Notes: a model not told the origin generated them from the letters alone. A DNA stretch of 64,000 bases from Micrasema longulum (GCA_022494885.1 JAGVSM010001368.1:112696-176695); one strand, 5' to 3'. Positions 33,843 to 47,089 are shown, counted from the stretch's first letter. A program made the numbers and translations.

Positions 33843-33990
33843 AATCATCATAATCTCTTATATAAACCCAGTGGTGCACAAGGCACTGCATTGGCAAATT
33901 TATTGGAGCGTATCTAGGATCAGTTTTATGCTTTAGGTGACAGTCCAGGAACATTAAAATGTTCCAGTTTGAAACCACTTTTAAAAATAA
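33843..33990 (-). mobile_element. SINE1 fragment
   Basis: 'gtggtgcacaaggcactgca', 'tttatgctttaggtgacagt' and 'ccaggaacattaaaatgtt' are a diverged SINE1 body. The tRNA-like head is missing. It lies just upstream of the first Gasp domain exon, within the presumed first intron. Confidence 0.65.
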
Positions 33991-34339
33991 TATTTCACAA
34001 AATATCACTACTTCTTACAGAATGGTTTAATTTGATTGAAACAATGGAGTATTGCCGTGAAAATACTTATTTTCGAACTATCAATCTGATTCTAAGTTCG
34101 CAAATAATTTAACACGAGCTCGTGTTAAAAAGTTAAGGCAAAGCCTAAAATTAACACTCTTCGCATTTTTAGTAGGTGATAACTTTGACCGTGCTATTTT
34201 ACCGCTTCGTGTTTTAGTATGGTTAAGTTGGCTGCACTGTTGCTTTTAACGACGCTGAACTTTCGGAATTACTCGGGATCTTTTATTTATTGTACTATAT
34301 TTGTTTGAAGCATTTAAAAAAAAATGAGTTGTCAGAGGT

Positions 34340-34640
34340 AAGCATAAAATAAAATCTTTAAAATGTATTAATAAATTAGCTACTGATGTAATTGTAGACA
34401 AAGAATTAAAACTTGAAAAAAACTGTAGTATACATGAACACAATACGAGAATATCAGAAAAATATCATATACAACCTTCTAAAATGAGAAAAAGACAATC
34501 GAGACTAATAAACCATGGACTAAAATTATATAATAAACTACTAGACAAAACTAAACAAAAGACTCAGACAACCTTTACAAAAGATGTTAAAAATATTATT
34601 ATTAACAGTAGAATGTGAATTTTAAAAGTAAAACTATTTT
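34340..34640 (+). mobile_element. LINE C-terminal fragment (L-E)
   Basis: The plus strand reads IHEHNTRISEKYHIQ, then GLKLYNKLLDKTKQ and FTKDVKNIII before a TGA-terminated end. The HNTR...LYN(K)L...F block is the standard end of many LINE ORF2 proteins. Confidence 0.65.
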
Positions 34641-34749
34641 GTAAAATGTATGTAACCTGTAAGGGTGACATCACAGTTAGTTAAAAAATATTCTCAAACA
34701 TAAAATGAACAGTAATCTAATAGAAATAAAAAAGAAAAGAAAAAACACT

Positions 34750-35190
34750 ACAAATTATTTCAAGAGCAAATGCCGCACATCATTACGATTATTCGCAAAT
34801 AAATCAATGTTTAATGATTTTGATAATACAATAAAATTATTAAAAGTTCGCCATAAATATGAATTTTGCCTATAATTAGATGAAACAAGAGGAATGTGAA
34901 AAAGAAGGTTATTCCTGAGTACTTTGGAAGAAACATTAATGGATAGTTTGCATAGTAGTTCAGGACAGTCAATTGAACCAGAGGCAATTTTTAATAGAAA
35001 AATTATGTCAGCTATTTGACGACGTTTTGGCAGAGGTAATAAGTTATGCTTTTTACATATTTGAATATATTGATCGGGTTTAAACTCAAGTTTCTACCGG
35101 AAACAGATACTTAACGAATTTATTTTGAATATTTTCAATGCGTAATATCTGCACATTGTACGTGGGATTTCATATTTGTGATGCATATTC
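34750..35190 (-). mobile_element. Decayed LINE fragment (L-F)
   Basis: The minus strand reads LEYASQI-stop-NPTYNV, LRIENIQNKFVKYLF, then PLPKRRQIADIIFLLKIASG and PELLCKLSINV. These are C-terminal reverse-transcriptase blocks interrupted by stops. It is distinct in sequence from L-B. Confidence 0.75.
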
Positions 35191-35199
35191 CAGGTTATT

Positions 35200-37436
35200 A
35201 AATTATTATTATTATTAATTAAATGATTAATTTAATTCGTGATGTGTCTGGTCTCAGTGAGCAAAGGTCGATCTTCCCCCGGATCGACTTCAGAAAACAA
35301 CCTTGAATGATATTTTTTATTGATAATAGTTTCGAAAGTCCCAGAAGTAAATTTATACATCTGATGCACGAATAGTATTGCAAGAACCGTCTGTCTCGGG
35401 CGAAGGTCGTGAAACCGAAGGTGTTTTTTTAATACACCTTGCGCTGTCGTATAGACTTCCATGAAATGGAAAGTGGATCTGTTACAAACCAGTTCTGAAG
35501 CGATGCTGTTGAATTATAATAAGGTTACTGATATTTAAAACCGGCCGTTCGTACTGTTAGAACACAACGGTAATGTTACAAATCCGCGCATAATTTATTC
35601 CTATTCAGAACGAATTATTTACAAATTAGTTAAGCATAATTTTTTCATTTAATAGAATTAATTATAATATTTTGGACAAATTTTTCAATCTACTGATTTA
35701 CGTTTTTTTAATAAAGATATGATACAAAACATACTTATTTATTTTATTTTAGTAACATAAACGGCAAGTCTGCCTTTTACGAAAAAAATATAATACTTAC
35801 ATATTTGGCTTAATATGTATATATTTAAAAAAAAACATAAATTTCCTTTTACCCAAGATTATAAAAAAAAATTAAAGCTAAAAATCATAAAAGATTTATG
35901 AAAAAAAAAATCTAAAAATTATATAATATACATATTCATTAAATAGTTTCAGTAAATATTCAGTAAATAATTTAAAAATAAACTTAAAAAACAATTTAAA
36001 TAATAAAATATTTTAAAGTAATATAACAAAAAAATCGTAAGTACTGTTTCATACAGTTGGGCAAAGTGAACAAAAAATTGTGTATATTATGAAATGTATT
36101 AATAAATAAATATAATTACATTAATTATAGAAACAATAAATACCCTACACTAAATATATCCGATACGTGGGAATAACTATTGCCGAGTTCATGAAGTCGG
36201 TTCAATTACACAAAAACAATGCAGTTTTCAAAAAAATAATGTTACAATAACTTCATTATAAATTTTATGTTTGAAGCACTAACTTTATGGTTATTCATTA
36301 TACTATTTTTTTTATATATTTTTTAAAATATGAGTACGTTTTCGTGTCACTAATGTTTAACATATATTACTCTATAGGGCGCGTCTATGTACTAGTATGT
36401 CAATGGCAACAGATCATACTATCTGTAAACGACTAGAGTTCCGTATTACCTTCTCAAAAATATTATCTCTCACTTTAAAAAAATGTGTCGAGATCCAAAG
36501 ACTCTAAATTTTTTTGTTTGATTCGTCAGTCAATATCGATAGAAATCATTACCCAGGCTGAATCTAAATACCTTAGATATATTATGGGACCAAGTTATAG
36601 TTATCTAACAAGTTTGATAACAAAGTGAGCCATTGGCTTCCGGATAACTTGCAGGCCTACTTTTGTACGGATTTATATTGGGTATTGACTTACACAGATG
36701 CCATTGCATCATCCACTCTCTATTTCCATTTCTACGTCTGTTTGGAAATCTCAGCATTCCTAGCTTGTTTTGAAAATTATTTACCTATGTTGCTTATCTA
36801 ACAATTGTAAGCTTTATTCTAAAGGTTAAAAGTGGAATAAACTCTTAATTAAACTGATTTTTGCTAACTGAATCTTTACAGAGAACACTGTAATCTAGGA
36901 ATTCACAGGACTAATAACTGTAAATTATTTGAATAAATCCGTAGCATGTGATAACAAAATAAATTGTTAGTTTTAAGTAAATTGCTAATTTAGAAGCTTC
37001 AATTCAATTAATTTATTTATTGAATCACTATATAAAGCACCCTTGAGGTATTATATCATGAAAATGTCCACTAAATCGCATCGCCTCGGATGTCGACATA
37101 TTTCACGACAGTGGGCCTTCCCTTAGGAAAGCACTTTCTAACTTTTAATTTTTCTTTTTACATTTTGTTATATTATTTTAATGACATAACTATCTACTGT
37201 AATTTGTGATCTATTATTGAATTTTGAATAAATTGGGTCTTTTTTCTGTAATGTTCTAAATATCTGAATAAATAAATAAATGAAATGAAATTAAATAAAT
37301 AAAAATGGCGCTGTAGAAGTTATCCATAATAATAAAAATAAGTTGTTGCCCATCCAAGTACATCATATATTTTAAAATTAAATGTTTTTTTTTGTTCTCA
37401 TCACAGTATGAAAAATCCTATGCAAGTTTTTTGTAC
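35200..37436. other. AT-rich DNA, no gene recognised
   Basis: Long poly-A and poly-T runs around 35700-36120. No exon with domain or splice context. It may be the first intron of Gasp if the signal-peptide exon lies further right. Confidence 0.4.
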
Positions 37437-37930
37437 AAATAAACGTATTTTTATTTAACTTTTTGTACATACTATTAATTGAACATTCGTGGGATTATTG
37501 CTGAATGGCAATTCCTTCCAACTAACTAATGAAGTAAAAGTTTTTTTTTCAAATATATTATGTTTTGTAAAGTCACTTAACGAAACATATTATATTTAAC
37601 ATATAAAAAAGCCAAAGAAACGTATATAAAAATATAAATAAATATATTTATGAAAAATTATCTTAAATCAATACCATTACTCAATAGGAAAAAGGAAGAG
37701 GAAACAGAAAAGAAGGAGATATTCAGGAAGAGAAAGGAGATGTTTCTTCAGACGTGATTTAAACAGAGATACTGTAGTAACATCTTTGATGGTGGATGGG
37801 AGATGATTCCACAGTCGAGCCGCGTGAACAATATATGAGTTAGAGAAGAAAAAGGAATTTTGGATGGGTATAAAGAGAGTGCGTTGAAAATTAGAACAAA
37901 GAGGTAAACCATGAAATGATAAGCGTTGAA
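37437..37930 (-). mobile_element. LINE L-A 3' fragment
   Basis: The minus strand encodes SNFQRTLFI, IVHAARLWNHLPSTIKDV and LFKSRLKKHL and then the L-A 3' UTR. It is collinear with 100-600, so the two can be aligned to judge their age. Confidence 0.75.
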
Positions 37931-38339
37931 ATTTTTAGCGGATGTCTATATAGGAGCTTTAGGACTAATGAAATACCGAGATTTGTGTACAAAAATGAGT
38001 ATGTTTGCATGAACATTTAACATATCTTCGTCGGTAACCTATAATTGACCATGTTTGGAATAAAAAAATGTATGCCTATTCTGCGTTTCATTCAGAAAAC
38101 TTAATTTTAAACTTATAATATTAAAAATTAAACACTGATTTAAGTCTACTAAACACTTTATTTTATTTTTACACATATAAAAACAAAATCTTCATATTCG
38201 TTTGAAAATGCCCTAACAAGGCAAAACAATGGTCACGAAGTTTTTGTTTTTATATTTTTTATATTTGTAACTATAAAATAAATTGTTCAGTAGACTCAAA
38301 TCAGTGTTTGATTTCTAATATTATAAGTTTAAATATGGA

Positions 38340-38382
38340 GTTCTACAAAATAAACACCAAATCAATCAATCAATCAATAACT
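38340..38382. repeat. Short (ATCA)n run
   Basis: 'atcaatcaatcaatcaataa' in an otherwise unique stretch. Confidence 0.7.
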
Positions 38383-38819
38383 TAATTTTACTTTGTAGAT
38401 AACATTGAAGATACACATTAACTTCCCGTTGTAATCGAGGCCCCGTTTTCTTAAGGAAAGACGATAGTACCTACATGTCTCATTGTACATATTGAATTGT
38501 TACTTACAAAATATGTACATTTCTCGCAGTGACAAACGTAGTTCGTGTTCTTCTGTGTAATAATCTCTAGGCTATAAATACTAGTTTAAGGCCATAAATA
38601 ATATTTAAACTGGACGTGTTAATTTGTGTAATAACTATTAGATAACGAATCGACCAGATAACTTACGGAACAACGTACACTTACAATGTACATTAGCCAC
38701 ACCTTGAAATTTCACTTTTCGTACTAGAGTTGAAACTAAAGACAGTTATGTTAATGAAAATCACAACCAGATCCGAACTTAAACTTTAATGATTATGGTG
38801 TATTTATTTAATTAAGAAG

Positions 38820-39065
38820 TTATAATGATCTCCCGTACAAAACAATCAAAACTCTGCCTGTACGAGGACCTTATTACACGCTTCACGTATAATGATGGTT
38901 TGGTAGTACCAAAAGTATGTAATAAGTATGGTAATAGAACTCTCAAATATTTAGTACCTAGCATTTTAATTTATTGCCGAAAGAACTTAAATTTAACTCA
39001 CAATGTAACAACAGCAAAATAAGAGAGTGGCTACTCGATCAAAAGTTTACATATAAATAGTAGCT
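38820..39065 (+). mobile_element. LINE L-D C-terminal fragment
   Basis: The plus strand reads DLITRFTYNDGLVVPKVCNK, then YGNRTLKYLVP and, after a frameshift, KIREWLLDQKF. The VVPKVCNKYGNRTLKY block matches AVPRYCNKYGKRTLQY in the minus-strand fragment at 51350-52010. Confidence 0.7.
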
Positions 39066-40340
39066 TATGTGTAAATATTTTAATTTATCATATATTTTCT
39101 TGTATTTAAAAAATAAATTCATATATACATGTATATTTTGATCTTTTTGGCCGTTAAGTAGTACATGTTATTCATTGTTTTGACCCGCATTATTACCCGT
39201 TGTTCTTTTTTTTTCTTTTTGTATCACATTGCATTGCATTAAAAATAATTATGGACAGCGTTCGTAAAATTTGGATTTGAAAACATGTCTTAGTAAAAAT
39301 AAAGTTATGTTTTTATTACGAATGTGGTTGGAAGACAAGCTGCTTTTATACTGATGTATTATTTATGTAAAACTTTCATTTAAGGAACTCAATAATTATA
39401 TCGTTCTTTTTTTTTTCCTTTTAACGTATTCTTATCTTTCTTTTTTATTTTATTTACATATTTCAAAAAGCATTTTTTTTTGTGGATATAAATTTAGATT
39501 TTATTTTATTTTTTATCTTGCTTGGGTTTCATTAATAATAACCCACAATTTATTTTCCAAAGTTTCAAAATCGTAATATATACATTTATGTATTTGTTTG
39601 TCGATTTTTTTTCTCCTTTAACATTTAAAAAAAAAATTACATTATTTTTATCTGGTTTTGTATTTTGTTTTCTTAATACAATTTGTTGTTTTCAAAGAAT
39701 TTAAAAAAACAGAATATGTATTCATTATTTAATGTGTGTACAAATAATGTTTTGACTGTTTTATTTCAATCTTAATTAAAAATAATGCCTGAACACCCGA
39801 TGACAAACTATTATCTAATAGTTTGTCGGGACAAATATGTTTTAGTGCATCACGGTTTTTTTAAAATAGTATATTAAAACTGTAAAAACATATGTATTTT
39901 ATTGAATAAATAATCTACCTGTATAATAATAATAATTTATGTATGTTTGTCCAGTAAACTGTCATTGTTCCTTAATAAAAAAATATTAATTAGATTTTTA
40001 AAGGTAATTTTTATTTTTGAATAATTTGAGTTCATTTTGATACTGGTTTATCTATAATGCATAAAAGATGTAGGACGTTTATAAATCATTCTTAAATAAG
40101 CTATTTACATTTAATATTGATTTTATTTCTGATTCCTCTCTGTGATCTAGCAAAAAGACCAGTATAAATACCGTCACGTTGCGTATGTCACATAATAATA
40201 ATCATTACAAATTTAGAAATATGATGACGTAACTCATGCAGGTAACATTATAAAACAAAAGAACAAACTCGTTTCATTACACACCTGTTATTTTTTAGGT
40301 TGAGTTCAACGAAATCTATACAATATGTGAACATATTACA
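39066..40340. other. AT-rich DNA
   Basis: T-rich stretches at 39400-39680. A short direct inverted word 'tgacaaactattatctaata' with 'gtttgtcggg' lies near 39800. No gene seen. Confidence 0.4.
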
Positions 40341-40342
40341 AT

Positions 40343-41060
40343 AGAGATGCAGTTTAAATAAGGGAATATAGAAGTCTTGGCATCTACAGGGCTTATGACC
40401 TGTAATTGGCTAGTTTAAGTGGCCACTTAACACAGCGTGTAACATTCGCCATGCTGCCTATATTTAAACATCCACATTTTCTCAACGTTTCCATATGTTG
40501 ACCTTTGTAAAGTAAAAGAGCTGAATCCTTTATCACGTGGGTGAGATTAATACGGCTGAACCAATTCACCTGAAAACAATTTGCCAATTTTGTCCACATA
40601 AAACTGCTAATTGTCGACGGTTCATAAGCCCTGTATATACCTAGACTTCCATATTCCCTTCTTAAATATGTTTTTATTCTCTGTTGCAACAAATTTAGAT
40701 CTAAATAACTCCCCAGGGAGAAAATCCAGCCAGTCTGCAAACATTTCGATATACTCAAAACGTTGTTGAATTAACTAAATGGTAAAAGAAGAAGTACAAA
40801 TTGGAAAATTGTTTTCAGGCGTTGTTGAGTAGGTGAATTGGTTCAGCTGGATGAATCTCATCCACATGATAAAGGTTTCAGCTCTTTTTCTTCACAAAAG
40901 TCAACAGATGGAAGAGTTGAAGAAATGTGGATGTTTAAACATTTAAACAAACATTACAGTGGCCACTTTAACCAGTCAATGACAGGTTATAAGCCCTGTA
41001 AATGCCCGTATTTCAATGTTTCTTTCTCGAAAATTTTTTCCCCTTGCAACAATTTTGGAT
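40343..41060. mobile_element. FB1, two copies in inverted orientation
   Basis: 40343-40790 reads in the 'agggcttatgacctgt' sense and 40800-41060 in the opposite sense ('ggcgttgttgagtaggtga', then 'ataagccctgtaaatgccc'). The junction near 40800 holds 'ggaaaattgttttcaggcgt'. Together they form a large imperfect palindrome. Confidence 0.75.
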
Positions 41061-41711
41061 CTAAAAATAAACTTATAAATTATACTTACATTTCGAACGA
41101 ACTTATAACAAATGTTTGTTAAATAATTTTTCATGTTTTTAATAGTTTAAGTCGTATTAAAAAAAAATTATAAAATGGAATCTAACAAATCTTTCTATCT
41201 TAAAATGAAGATGCATACATACTTTCTCTGATTCATATACGGTAAAAACAGTTTGATGTTTTGTAATTATTGAATAACGTGTAATTTTAAAGTCGACATT
41301 ACTCTTTTACTAATTTCCCACGTTCTACTAACATTCTTACACGATTATACCTGCTATGATGTATTATATTCATTTATATCATCAAGTACACGCACGGCTT
41401 TAATTTTTTTCAAAAACACGATTCATCATTGTAGAACTGGTTAGAAACAAGTCACTCATATGGTCAAATTCAGTTAGCCCCAGTTGCACCACAAGAAGTT
41501 AAGTCAAAGGGGTTTCCAATAAAATAATTGTTAGGATTTCATCAAAAGGGACAAAATAAACTGTTTCATACTACAAATATTGCCATTACGACAAAAACGC
41601 AATAATTATTTTACCTTAAACTTACGTTTTTTGGTGAAACTAGGGAATTGCAATTTGCAACTCATATCCAAAACGTGTCAAAAATTTTTAGAAACAAATA
41701 TGAATTATTAA

Positions 41712-42144
41712 CACTTTGAGCACCGGCCGAATACACATAGAATTTACCCTGTGCCCGGCCCATTTTTGTGAAATTTCCTGCTTTGTGAAGGGTTTCTTAA
41801 AAGTGTCATAATTATGAAAATACTAAGGTTAATCAATTCAAACTTCTCACATTTATTTGAAACAATTAAATACGTCATTTTTGTTTGATAGTTTTGCCAA
41901 CATTGGCCTTTATGAAGAGCTACATGTTCGCACATATACAGGGCCTCACTCTTTTTTTTGTGCTTTGTATCCCGGAGCCGTGTTAACACGTGATTATAAT
42001 AATCATGCGTCGTGCCCCGGTCTCGTGTTTTTATGTGGTTTACCAGCATCGAAAATGGACTTAAAAAGTCACTAGATGTCATTAAAATGCACTTTTTTAG
42101 ACAGCTGGTAAACCACGTGAAATATGGGACCGGGATACAAAGTG
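41712..42144 (-). mobile_element. piggyBac-like MITE with transposase remnant
   Basis: The element is flanked by TTAA (41708-41711 and 42145-42148), and its ends begin CACTTTG and finish CAAAGTG, the TTAA target and C-starting ends of piggyBac elements. The minus frame across 41744-42082 keeps a piece like a piggyBac C-terminal cysteine-rich block (RLRDTKHKKKSEALYMCEH, then ALHKGQCWQNY). An inner inverted repeat includes 'gtggtttaccagc' and 'gctggtaaaccac'. At 433 bp it is a deletion derivative. Confidence 0.7.
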
Positions 42145-42149
42145 TTAAC

Positions 42150-42928
42150 GGAAAGTCATGAACGTGTAAACTGTTTTAAAAAATCAATTTCATAAAAAAA
42201 TTTTTTTTTGGATTTCTCCAACTTTGCTTTAATCGGTGAAAACTTTTTAATGAAATAAATCTAAACTCGAAAGATATATAAATACTGGAATTAATTTCTG
42301 TGGATATAAAAACACATTAACTTTCTGTAAATACGTACCTACTTTTTAAATGAATTTTTATTTTGAATATAGATTTTTACTTTATTAATTATTGTACGTT
42401 AATTTGAAATAAACACTTGATTTCAAACTGATGATAACCCTTCCGTGCTTGAGAGATGATCTAGGGTTCCCCAGGTAGCATATTTTTTTAATAACATTTT
42501 TGTTTATAATCATATTATTTTAATTGTTTTCACAATCTTACCCCATAATGATAAAAATATATTAAAACATTCGACTGCCAAATTCTTTCAATAATAATAA
42601 TTTGTCTTTGCATTTTTTTCATTCTTTGATATGTTAGTCAGGTTCCACGTGTGCTTTTTATTATTTAAGCGCAAATTTCCCGTCATGCGCAAAAAAAAAC
42701 TAGATTTTGTGCTTTACATTTTACATGTATTCTCCTTCCTAACTCCTCACTGTTACTCACTGATAACGAGTGGAGCAACATTAGATCAGTGCTATTCAAC
42801 ATGTCACTGTAAGAGTAGTGAGATGCTATGGCACAGCACTCAATTCACATCAGTATATCTTTAAAAAATGTATAAATAAAAATGTATCGCAGAAAACCAG
42901 AAATATTATGAAACGGTTTTATAAAACA
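42150..42928. other. AT-rich DNA
   Basis: An open frame of 78 codons at 42631-42864 (+) has no domain or splice context and I do not call it. Confidence 0.4.
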
Positions 42929-42929
42929 C

Positions 42930-43105
42930 TCACCTTTTCGTACCTAATGGTGCACAGGGCACTGCATTGGTACACCAATCGCAGCGTGTCTTGATCATTT
43001 TTGATACATGAAGGTAAGATGATCAGTCTTACGCTTCACGTACCAGTCTAGGGACTATGAAATATTCTAGTGTGAAAACTCCCTTTTAAGTAAATATTTC
43101 ATAAT
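42930..43105 (-). mobile_element. SINE1 copy lacking its head
   Basis: 'cgtacctaatggtgcacagg' through 'tagtctagggactatgaaat'-like body to 'aaatatttcat' at about 43103, where the tRNA-like head should begin but is absent. Confidence 0.75.
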
Positions 43106-44087
43106 AGATTAAGTTTTTCTACTGACATTTCTTGATGGATCTGCATTTTAATTATAACAATAAAAATACGTTCATAGTTTTATCCATTTTTATTACTTTA
43201 CCTTTTATAATATTCAAAACATTCCTTAAATATTATTCATCAGGATGACGGGAATTTGCTCCGAAACAAATGAATGAGCCAGAAGTCAACGGATATAATT
43301 AAATATTCATAAAACTAATGCCCCACTATGTTAATGTGTAAACCTAATTTAAGATCGGTTAGATTAAGTCACAGCATTCTACGAGTTTGATTATATTTTA
43401 CATAAACAGGTTGTGTCCAATTTGCATGATCTTTTGACAAAGCGTGCCGTAGGAATTTGTGCATTAATGTGCATACCTAATGTTGTGACGAAATTGATAA
43501 TTGCGTAACTTTTACGTGACTTAACACCATCAAAACACAGCAAGCAACCTTCTATTTTAAGATTCAGACTAGCTTATAATAAAAAAACATATCCGGCTCG
43601 AAGGACCAAAACTTTTCTTTGAGTTTTTAATCTCTAGCATTTAGCTTATTTTAGTTTAATTTTAATATCAGTAAGTTGTACTTGATTTTTCAATCATCAT
43701 ATACGTATTGTAAATACAAACGTGTGAAAAACTATATAAACCTTGGCCAACTTTAAGAAACGTCTAATATGTAATTATATGTCATCAAAATCCCTTCCTT
43801 CCTTTCTTTCTTATATTTATTTTCTTTCCAGGATACTTTTCCCGTCTCCTTCATAGTAAATTTAAAAAAGTGATTCATAGTAAATAAAAAATTATAAATA
43901 ACAAAATAAACAATATTTCCTTTAGTCTACTACTTTCTAGTTTTGAAGACCGCTTCCATCTCACTTCACACTTCCCATATTTACAAGAATAACACGACGA
44001 AAAGACTTGACTTATTAGATCAACATGTTTCGATAGAATATTCAGTGTTCACTGTACAATAAAATGAGATAAGATTCATCGTCAATT

Positions 44088-44415
44088 AATTAATCCAACA
44101 ATGTTTGACTATGTCCAAATGCTTACAGACTGGCTGGATTTCCTCCCTAGGGAGTTATTCATATTTAAATTTATTTCAACAGAGAGGAAAAACATTTTTG
44201 AGAAGGGAAAATGGAAGTCTCTTATACTTCACAAAAGTCAACAGATAGAAGAGTTGAGGAAATATGGATGTTTAAACATGGGCAGAATGGTAAATATTAC
44301 ATTGTGTGTAAAGTGGCCACTTAAATCAGCCAATGACAAGTCATACGCCCTGTAAATGTCTAGACTTCCATATTCCCTTCGCAAAAATGTTTTCCCTCTC
44401 TGTTGAAATAAATTA
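44088..44415. mobile_element. FB1 copy
   Basis: It starts 'aacaatgtttgactatgtcc', continues 'ctggatttcctccctaggga', 'aacagagaggaaaaacattt', jumps to 'cttcacaaaagtcaacagat' and ends 'ttccctctctgttgaaa'. The jump shows internal deletion. Confidence 0.8.
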
Positions 44416-44460
44416 ATTCTCGATTAAGAAGCTCGTGTAGCTTTGAAACCGGTAGGAAGG
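44416..44460 (+). ncRNA. Hammerhead-like motif (degenerate)
   Basis: CGATTAAG, then AAGCT-CGTGT-AGCTT and GAAACCGGTAGG resemble the core plus helix II of a hammerhead. The CUGANGA part is degenerate, so it should be inactive. It abuts an FB1 end. A sister lies at 57591-57630. Confidence 0.35.
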
Positions 44461-44969
44461 AAAAAAAATAACACGGTTATTTTATATTTATAAATGTTCA
44501 AATTAATTTATGATAATTTAGTTACTTTTATAAAGTACACATGCTTTACATCTCACATTCAAGGACAATTTTGTTCTATGGGTGAATCTCTTTGCACAGT
44601 CGAAACACGTGTCAACATTAAAAAGAGGATTAACATACACAGATTATCTACCTAATTGGTATTTTTTGTGTTTCCATCTCAGTACTCGTATATGTCGTAC
44701 ACTGAACGAAGGAAACGTGTCGAAACAGTATACTGAAATGTTAATATTGTAAGGAAAGCATTCCTCGTCTGTCATACATCGATTCTTACATTATTATATG
44801 ATGACTTCTGTTATCTTTCACAACGTTTCTAAATGAAGAACACGAATTCGTTTAAGATCGTGAACGGAATACTCGAGTGTCACAATTTTCTTAACGTCTT
44901 GAGAAAGGAATGAAATGTTACTAGTTTAATTTCGCCGTACTTTGACGAAATATTAATTTAATTAAATAT

Positions 44970-45592
44970 TGGATTTATTAACAGAAGCGCAGCTGACTTC
45001 AAAAATATCAATACCCTTAAAACTCTCTTCTGTTCCCTAGTTCACCCGCACCTAGAGTATTCCTCTGTTTGCTGGTCTCCATATTATGATGTTCACATCA
45101 AGAATATTGAATCAGTTCAACATCGATTTTTGAGAAAGATAGGCTGGAGGTTGGGCTTATCTAGAGACTTATATACGGATAATGAGTTAGAAACTGACTT
45201 GAATATATCTTCTCTTCAAGACCGTCGAAATAAATCCGACCTTATACTACTGAACTACTGAGCTTAGTAAAATTAAATATCCCAACTAGAAACCTCAGAC
45301 AAAACTTACTCTTTCATACCGATAACCATAGAACTAACTATTGTTTTCATTCCCCTATGCCCATATTCTTAGGTCTGTCAACAAACATACCAGTCTTGAT
45401 TTCTTTGATAACAAGTTGTCTTCTTTCAAACGATCACTGAATCGAATTATAAATTCCTCTCTCCCGATTCCACTCCCACAAAGTCTACCATAAACCATTG
45501 AGTCTTTCTAATTTTTTTAACAATAATTTTCTATGCATAAATGTGTCCATAAAAATGCCCATTGGGCGTTTATATAAATAAATAAATAATAT
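44970..45592 (+). mobile_element. LINE L-B 3' fragment
   Basis: The plus strand reads NIGFINRSAADFKNI, LKTLFCSLVHPHLEYSSVCW, KNIESVQHRFLRKIGW and SSLQDRRNKSDLILL, then frameshifts and ends in a (TAAA)n tail (ataaataaataaat, 45573-45588). It is collinear with the 23.8 kb copy but more decayed. Confidence 0.85.
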
Positions 45593-46249
45593 TAATCGTA
45601 AGTTTCCTTCACTTGTACAAAAAATGTGAAAACAAGCAGCATTTATTAAAATTATTATAATATATTTGAGAAAGGAGTGTGGAAGTCTACGCAGTTACAT
45701 AGTATTTAATGTTAGTGAGTGATAGAAATGTGAAAGACGTAATTTTGATATTGCAAATATATAAAACAATAAAAAATCGTTTGAAAGAAATATATCCAAT
45801 CACCATTTAAAAAGTTGGGTTATCAAGCGATCGAAATAAAATGAGTAGTTTTAAAAAAAAGAGAGAATTTTGGCTCTGGACCATCATATAAACTTTTCCG
45901 CGTTTGATTATAAAGAGAAAACCATCGAAAAATCATACAAGACATAGACATAGACAGAAGATTAACTTTTGTACGGTTTTGTGACAGTCCGATTCACTCT
46001 CGGTGTGTATAGAAGATTAATGAGGATATTTTTAAAGAATATAATTAAATATAGTGGGTAGTTGTTAGCACCATTAGAACTTGTAATGTTGAACACTAAA
46101 ATAATCAACCAGTTTGACTTCCGCGATTGTAAGAAAAATCTGTAAATGGGAAAACTACTTTTAAATATTGCATGTAACCGTTAATAACAAAACTGTTTTC
46201 TGTAAGTAATGAAATCAAGTAGTAAAATAATGTTTTATCAGAACATATA

Positions 46250-46880
46250 ACATTGATTAGATTCGATAGAAAGCATCAGAGTTTCTTCATTTGATCTTTA
46301 AAAGGAAATTTACAGATTACAGCGATTTAATGCAATAGAGAACATCCGAGATTTTTTATTTACATTGAAAAAAATGCCTTTAAATTAAACTGATTAAATG
46401 CGACAGAAAATATCAGTTTTTTTACAATTAATTCTAAAATGGAAAACTTACAGATTACAGCAATTAGATGCGATTTAGAACATCGAAGATTCTTTATTTC
46501 AACTACAAATAATACTGATTTGATACGATGAAGAATATCGGAGTTTCTTCTGAAAATATTTTTATTTCACCGATTAGATGCGAAAGACTACATTAAGGGC
46601 CTTACTCATAAACTTGGAATAAAGTTACACCTTAGTATAGTGGTATAATTTGAATGGGAATACCATACTTATTATAGTGGTAGAATAAGGATGGTATTGC
46701 CATCCGAATTATATCACTTTACTTTGGCGTAACTTTACGCCGAGTTGATAAGTAAGGCCCTAAAAACTATTTAATCATACTTCACAGATCACCAATACTA
46801 TTTTAAATATACAATATCATTACACCGATTAGATGCGATATAGAATATCAGAGTTTCTCGTACAAAGAAGATTGTTGCTA
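46250..46880. repeat. Degenerate tandem array, roughly 70-100 bp units
   Basis: A line like 'cgattagatgcgatagaaca' followed by 'tcagagtttctt' recurs six or more times with decay: near 46255, 46322, 46393, 46460, 46515, 46570 and 46830. A Tourist-like MITE interrupts it at 46597-46760. No open frame. Confidence 0.6.
46597..46760. mobile_element. Small Tourist-like MITE with TAA target duplication
   Basis: A 164 bp, nearly perfect palindrome starting GGGCCTTACTCATAAACTTG and ending with the complementary ...AAGTAAGGCCC. It is flanked by TAA at 46594-46596 and 46761-46763. A 3-bp TWA duplication and GGGCC ends fit PIF/Harbinger. Confidence 0.8.
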
Positions 46881-47089
46881 TTTGGTATTTTTTCTAACTA
46901 CACAATAGAATAAAAACTTTAAAAATATATTTTAACCAAGATTGTTTGGACAAGTATGTGAATTTTTAGTGTTAATAACTTGTCATTTTAAAAATTACAA
47001 GATATTTTTTTCTTATGATTAATCTTAACATTGAGATGTTACATTGGGCCATTATCTGTTGGTAGGAAACGACCGTGTTAGAAAACAAT

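Noticed and set aside
36684..36706. Minus-strand ATG with GTAAGTC donor (MQWHL...) as Gasp exon 1
   Set aside because: Not hydrophobic enough and too short.
38500..38535. Minus-strand ATG plus GTAAGT donor as Gasp exon 1
   Set aside because: Phase fits but it would encode only MYIFF before VAQ, too short for a signal peptide, and there is no promoter context.
44690..44740. Hammerhead core ACTGAACGAAG...CGAAAC
   Set aside because: An extra base breaks the CUGANGA block and no helix II forms; at best a decayed H1 relative.
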